A stretch of 36,258 bases of DNA, taken from positions 1 to 36,258 of the forward strand of contig JAQWLZ010000050.1 in assembly GCA_029247025.1 (NCBI GenBank). The letters run 5' to 3'. Within the stretch, counting starts at the first letter, position 1; the number at the start of each line of letters is the position of its first letter. The notes below the pieces were generated by a model. The model saw only the letters and a list, made by a program, of their open reading frames with translations, was not told where the DNA came from and did not search any database. The position numbers were made by a program, and so were the translations under genes. Positions 33,290 to 36,258 of the stretch are shown one piece after another. The DNA is from Alphaproteobacteria bacterium (lineage in GTDB: Bacteria > Pseudomonadota > Alphaproteobacteria > TMED109).

Positions 33290-34318
33290 TTACTTCCACC
33301 AAGAAGCTGTTCTAGCTATGAACTCTTTAGTAACATTTGGATGGAAGGGGCACTGCGATATTTTTGCCATATTAGGTTCTTTATGTGTAGGTGACAAGAC
33401 GCTTTTTTTGCGCGCTCTTTCTTGTGTTAAAATTTTGGAATGAGGCAATACTCTCTCTTTCATAGTAAAGACTAGCCATACTACTTTCTTTATTATTACA
33501 CTCATCAAAGGGTTGGGTTTATCCATTTGCATGACTTCACGAGTACGAGGTGTTTGCAGTGTTAGCACAAATTGTCGCCCTGCCCAGTGAAGAAAACTTG
33601 GTAACCAGGCATCATTGAACTGTTGAGTGATAGCCTCAGCAAGTTTTTTACCAGAATCTGATTTAGCCCATGGATAATTTTCAAACTCTTCGGCATGACG
33701 CATCATGGCATCCCATGACTCAGGAAATTCTTCAATTTGACCTTCTTGACTCCTGAACTGACCACATAGACTTTGCCAAAAAAGGTGTGCAGCGATTTTT
33801 TGTTTTTCAGAAAAGCCGCGAGCTCCTACGGAGATTTTAACTCTGTGCAGTCCAGTTGCTATCCAAACACAGGTATAAATAAAGTCTCGAGCAGGGTAGT
33901 GTCCAGGAAATTTTTTATTTAGTGCCATGTGAATCTTATTAACAGTCTCTAAAGATCTACGTACGTCAGGATGAGATGGCCCCAATTCAAACCATTGCCA
34001 AAACCGGTGATTAGTTTCAGTAAGGCGAAATTGCTGGTCGTTCAGAACTTGTCCTGTGTTGTCAGTTAACATTGAGCTAGTCTTAGGAGCCATTGTGAAG
34101 GCGGGCATTCCAAGAGTATAAAGAACATTTAAAATGAAATCGCGATAATAGTAGCTAGTTGTTAAAGTCCATATTTGCTCGTAGTGTGTGTATGGATCTA
34201 GTTTTTCAATCTCGCGCTCCACCCAATGATAACCTCGCTTATTAAGTTCTGCGCGAGGCATGTAGTCGGCAAAAGCTTCCTGTCTTAATTGTTCTTCATT
34301 ATTTATAATAGCTTCCAT
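33290..34318 (-). CDS. MpaB-type oxygenase / DUF2236 family protein
   Basis: This 342-aa protein looks like the DUF2236 family, which includes the bacterial latex-clearing (rubber) oxygenase Lcp and fungal MpaB. The visible family pattern is RLTETNHRFWQWFELG, then HPDVRRSLETVNKIHMALNKK with FPGHYPARDFIYTCVWIA and GLHRVKI, helical segments that carry conserved His and Arg; which His would bind haem is uncertain. The C-terminal 60 residues are basic and contain QCPFHP. It has no signal peptide. Sampled sequence is near 40% GC, against well under 30% in the integrase and lar genes, so recent acquisition is likely. A terminator follows, and the AT-rich region 34319-34911 precedes it. The family call is moderate. 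Confidence 0.6.
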   Translation of the reverse strand: MEAIINNEEQLRQEAFADYMPRAELNKRGYHWVEREIEKLDPYTHYEQIWTLTTSYYYRDFILNVLYTLGMPAFTMAPKTSSMLTDNTGQVLNDQQFRLTETNHRFWQWFELGPSHPDVRRSLETVNKIHMALNKKFPGHYPARDFIYTCVWIATGLHRVKISVGARGFSEKQKIAAHLFWQSLCGQFRSQEGQIEEFPESWDAMMRHAEEFENYPWAKSDSGKKLAEAITQQFNDAWLPSFLHWAGRQFVLTLQTPRTREVMQMDKPNPLMSVIIKKVVWLVFTMKERVLPHSKILTQERARKKSVLSPTHKEPNMAKISQCPFHPNVTKEFIARTASWWK

Positions 34319-34417
34319 TTTGATTTCCCCCCCATTTTCAAAATTATGAATTTAGGTTAAATCAAAATAGGACTAAAATACAAGCAATATGTATTACAAT
34401 ACTTTTTTATTGAATTT

Positions 34418-34498
34418 TTACATTCTGTAAATAACTAAACTAATAGTAATAACTACAATAAATACGACTGCTATACTTATTAAAAAAGATAAACTCAT
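34418..34498 (-). CDS. Possible 26-aa single-pass membrane peptide
   Basis: The minus-strand frame ATG to TAA reads MSLSFLISIAVVFIVV then ITISLVIYRM, one uninterrupted hydrophobic helix with a basic end. There is no clear ribosome-binding site, and AT-rich DNA can yield such frames by chance. The location just upstream of the MpaB-like gene, on the same strand, is the only supporting context. Confidence 0.25.
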   Translation of the reverse strand: MSLSFLISIAVVFIVVITISLVIYRM

Positions 34499-34592
34499 AT
34501 TCAAATAATACACTAAAAAAAGAGAAATGCAAAATAGAGGGTTATTATACTATAGGGTTATGATGTTAACGTAAGTTGAAATTTATAGAGTT

Positions 34593-34611
34593 AGTACACA
34601 TTTAGTACACA
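34593..34611 (+). repeat. AGTACACA direct-repeat pair, period 11 (copy 1)
   Basis: AGTACACA is repeated after TTT, giving an 11-bp period. On the minus strand the unit reads TGTGTACT, sharing TGTAC with the GTTGTACC pair by the integrase. A second such pair lies 118 bases downstream, with similar flanks (TTCAT, TAATCAT, TAATG). It may be an arm-type binding site of an integrase related to the one at 31-33 kb. Confidence 0.55.
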
Positions 34612-34710
34612 CTTTCATACTAATACATCATTTAATCATACATTATAAAATATTAATGTAATTACGAATTTTTGACTTCCTGTATAGGTTAAATATCTCA
34701 AGGTAAGGCT

Positions 34711-34729
34711 AGTACACAAATAGTACACA
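34711..34729 (+). repeat. AGTACACA direct-repeat pair, period 11 (copy 2)
   Basis: AGTACACA is repeated after AAT with the same 11-bp period as copy 1. The bases after it resemble those after copy 1 (TTTCATTAATG and CTAATCATGTATT), so the two blocks look like an old tandem duplication of roughly 80-100 bp rather than isolated short repeats. Confidence 0.55.
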
Positions 34730-34911
34730 CTATTTCATTAATGCTACAGCTAATCATGTATTCTGTAATGTATAGTGGAAGCTAAATAGTTATGGTAGAT
34801 AAGGATTAGAAGGGTATAAAGTGGTTAGGTTTAGTACTTATTAGATGCTAAAGGAAAATATATACCAGAAGAGCCTGAAGGTATAGATAAAGTACTAAGC
34901 ATATCCATCAG

Positions 34912-36258
34912 TTAAAGAGCAAAGGCATATTGCACATAAATATTTGTTTCACTCATGGATTGATAGGATAGCGATTGATGTTGTATTGTGGTGGCAATAC
35001 TATGACCACCTGAGATACTATACTCTAATCCAAGAGAGGCTATGGGAAGTGTAGCATTATAATCATCTTCCAAGTCGATACGTTGCAAACCATTTAGACC
35101 ACTAGGAGCAAGGTTGTCGATAGTATGATGGATATTATGATTTACTGCGAGTGCACCATTAAGATTTATAGAGGTGGTAAGAGGTTTGATAAATTTTATT
35201 CCTGCTATTAATGCTAATGTTTTAGCCGAGATTTCATTATACGTTAAGGGATAATCTGCAGTGGTTTCGGTAAAACTATCGATGGTTTTGTTACTATAAC
35301 GCAGTACTCCATAAGGAGATATGGTTAGTGTATTTTGTTGATAGTTATATTTTACTTCTGCAGCAGTATCATAAGCAGCCATTTGAGTTTCCCCTGTTCC
35401 TTTAAACGATACCCCAACTTTAGGACGGGTTAATGCCAGGTTTTGTTGTTGAAAGGCATGGGATAATTTCATTGCATACCCGGAATGATTATCTTTTTGG
35501 TTCCATACTAAAGATCCTCCCACCATTGGTTGTTGTTTATCCACTGTCATGTTTTTGGAATCATAATAATCATGGTTATTATCGTAGAACAATGCCACAC
35601 GGAATTGCTCACTAAATTTCTTTCCCAGTAAAAATGCGGAACTATGTTTGGAGGCATTGGCATTGGCAATCATGGTACCACGACCACCAACCGAGAAACA
35701 CCAGTTGTGTGTACCAAAAGTATCACAATCATAGTTGATATGAGCAAAACTCATGGTGTCTGCAAAGTTAAAGGCAGTGCGGAGTGTTGGAGCGACTTCG
35801 GATGTTAAGGATAGTTTTGTTGAAGTATCTATTGAACCACCTATGGATAAAGCCCAATTTGATCCGTTTGTATTGAATAAATTCCAAGCATAAGAAATGC
35901 TGTCAATCGTGATTGTTCCCGAAGATGTATCTATATTACTACTCGTTAAACCCATAAGGACATCTTTATAGGTAGTATTTACTTTGGCTGAGGAAGTAGA
36001 ATGTATACCAAAATCTAGTTCTCCAGAGGGACTAGTAAAATTTGTCATACCAAAATCGGAGGTGCTATTGATAATAATATTGTAATTTACAGGAAGAGTA
36101 GACTGCCATTCTATATAATCACTACCAACTTTTCCTTGGTCATTGTTAAAGGTCGTAATAGTACCACTATTGTTATAAATATCTATTTTATCAGTACCAG
36201 CAGAGAGTGTTCCTGTATTGGTTAAAGTGGTGATAGTGCCAGTATTATATATTGCATA
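34912..36258 (-). CDS. Autotransporter-type outer-membrane protein, C-terminal part (5' end beyond window)
   Basis: At least 448 codons are open from the window edge to TAA 34912-34914; the ATG at 36048 is internal because the frame continues upstream without a stop. The first 70 visible codons are passenger-type repeats, NTGTITTLTNTGTLS and YNNSGTITTFNNDQG, spaced like a beta-helix. The remaining roughly 280 C-terminal residues have alternating strand patterns (FSVGGRGTMIA, ISPYGVLRYS, LALIAGIKFIKPL) and end IYVQYAFAL, consistent with a 12-strand autotransporter barrel inserted in the outer membrane, though the last residue is Leu rather than the usual Phe. Sampled GC is near 40%, higher than the core genes. 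Such proteins are large and variable and often act in adhesion; no specific role is claimed. Confidence 0.75.
   Translation of the reverse strand, partial: YAIYNTGTITTLTNTGTLSAGTDKIDIYNNSGTITTFNNDQGKVGSDYIEWQSTLPVNYNIIINSTSDFGMTNFTSPSGELDFGIHSTSSAKVNTTYKDVLMGLTSSNIDTSSGTITIDSISYAWNLFNTNGSNWALSIGGSIDTSTKLSLTSEVAPTLRTAFNFADTMSFAHINYDCDTFGTHNWCFSVGGRGTMIANANASKHSSAFLLGKKFSEQFRVALFYDNNHDYYDSKNMTVDKQQPMVGGSLVWNQKDNHSGYAMKLSHAFQQQNLALTRPKVGVSFKGTGETQMAAYDTAAEVKYNYQQNTLTISPYGVLRYSNKTIDSFTETTADYPLTYNEISAKTLALIAGIKFIKPLTTSINLNGALAVNHNIHHTIDNLAPSGLNGLQRIDLEDDYNATLPIASLGLEYSISGGHSIATTIQHQSLSYQSMSETNIYVQYAFAL

Larger units (their letters stand above)
34319..34911. other. AT-rich 593-bp gap with repeats and no full gene
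   Basis: No gene over 30 codons is convincing here. The gap holds a possible 26-aa membrane peptide (34418-34498), two AGTACACA repeat pairs 118 bases apart with diverged flanks, and a 25-codon coding-like tail ending at 34915. The promoter of the MpaB-like gene should lie just above 34318. The make-up resembles the end of a decayed integrative element. Confidence 0.55.

Noticed and set aside
1-36258. CRISPR array or defence-system genes
   Set aside because: No regularly spaced repeats of 25-40 bp and no Cas, restriction or toxin-antitoxin motifs were seen.

Overview
The window looks like chromosome of a very AT-rich, streamlined alphaproteobacterium, probably marine and in or near the SAR11/Pelagibacterales-type lineages. 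This is inferred from low GC in most genes, short intergenic gaps, 4-bp convergent and translational overlaps, the mfd-sdhE/recG neighbourhood, a fused NuoE/NuoF-like formate dehydrogenase beta subunit, and single-domain periplasmic cache and PQQ-type proteins. No rRNA operon, CRISPR array or insertion sequence is visible.

Layout. 1-3.3 kb holds DNA repair and respiration housekeeping: partial mfd, sdhE, and a recG broken by one in-frame TAA. 3.3-7.2 kb holds small metabolic and secreted proteins: a DUF502 membrane protein, a fluoroacetate-dehalogenase-type hydrolase, pentapeptide-repeat and Sel1-repeat exported proteins, NIPSNAP, a methyltransferase and a 61-aa orphan. tRNA-Leu(GAG) follows. 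7.3-19.9 kb is a formate/C1 oxidation locus. On the minus strand it has a two-subunit NAD-dependent Mo/W formate dehydrogenase, an OFA-family anion transporter, fdhD and mobA, preceded by a PQQ-type dehydrogenase with its cytochrome c. Divergently it has mobB, moeA and a TusA-like protein, and then purU, which makes formate from 10-formyl-THF. 20.0-24.8 kb is a nickel-pincer-cofactor operon, larC-larE-larB-larA, translationally coupled to an arylformamidase-like hydrolase. 24.8-30.7 kb is accessory metabolism: an EamA transporter, cupin, secreted proteins, winged-helix regulator, TauD/TfdA dioxygenase, cache protein and nitrilase.

The right end (30.7-36.3 kb) is a mobile or variable region. 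A tyrosine-recombinase gene lies exactly between the 3' half of a tRNA-Lys(TTT) gene and the 5' half of a tRNA-Thr(GGT) gene. Both tRNAs are broken in the anticodon loop, and the integrase stop codon lies inside the tRNA-Thr remnant. Paired 8-bp repeats with a TGTAC core and an 11-bp period occur just upstream of the integrase and twice more near 34.6-34.7 kb. They resemble arm-type integrase binding sites. Beyond the tRNA-Thr half the coding DNA becomes visibly more GC-rich (MpaB/DUF2236-like protein, autotransporter cut by the window edge), which suggests acquired DNA or an assembly junction.

How the genes fit together: PurU releases formate, the OFA transporter may move formate or oxalate, FdsA/FdsBG oxidises formate to CO2 with NAD+, and MobA, MobB, MoeA, FdhD and perhaps the TusA-like protein build and sulfurate the molybdenum or tungsten cofactor. 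The lar operon is self-contained, and the substrate of its LarA is unknown. Everything here was read by eye; no database search was run.
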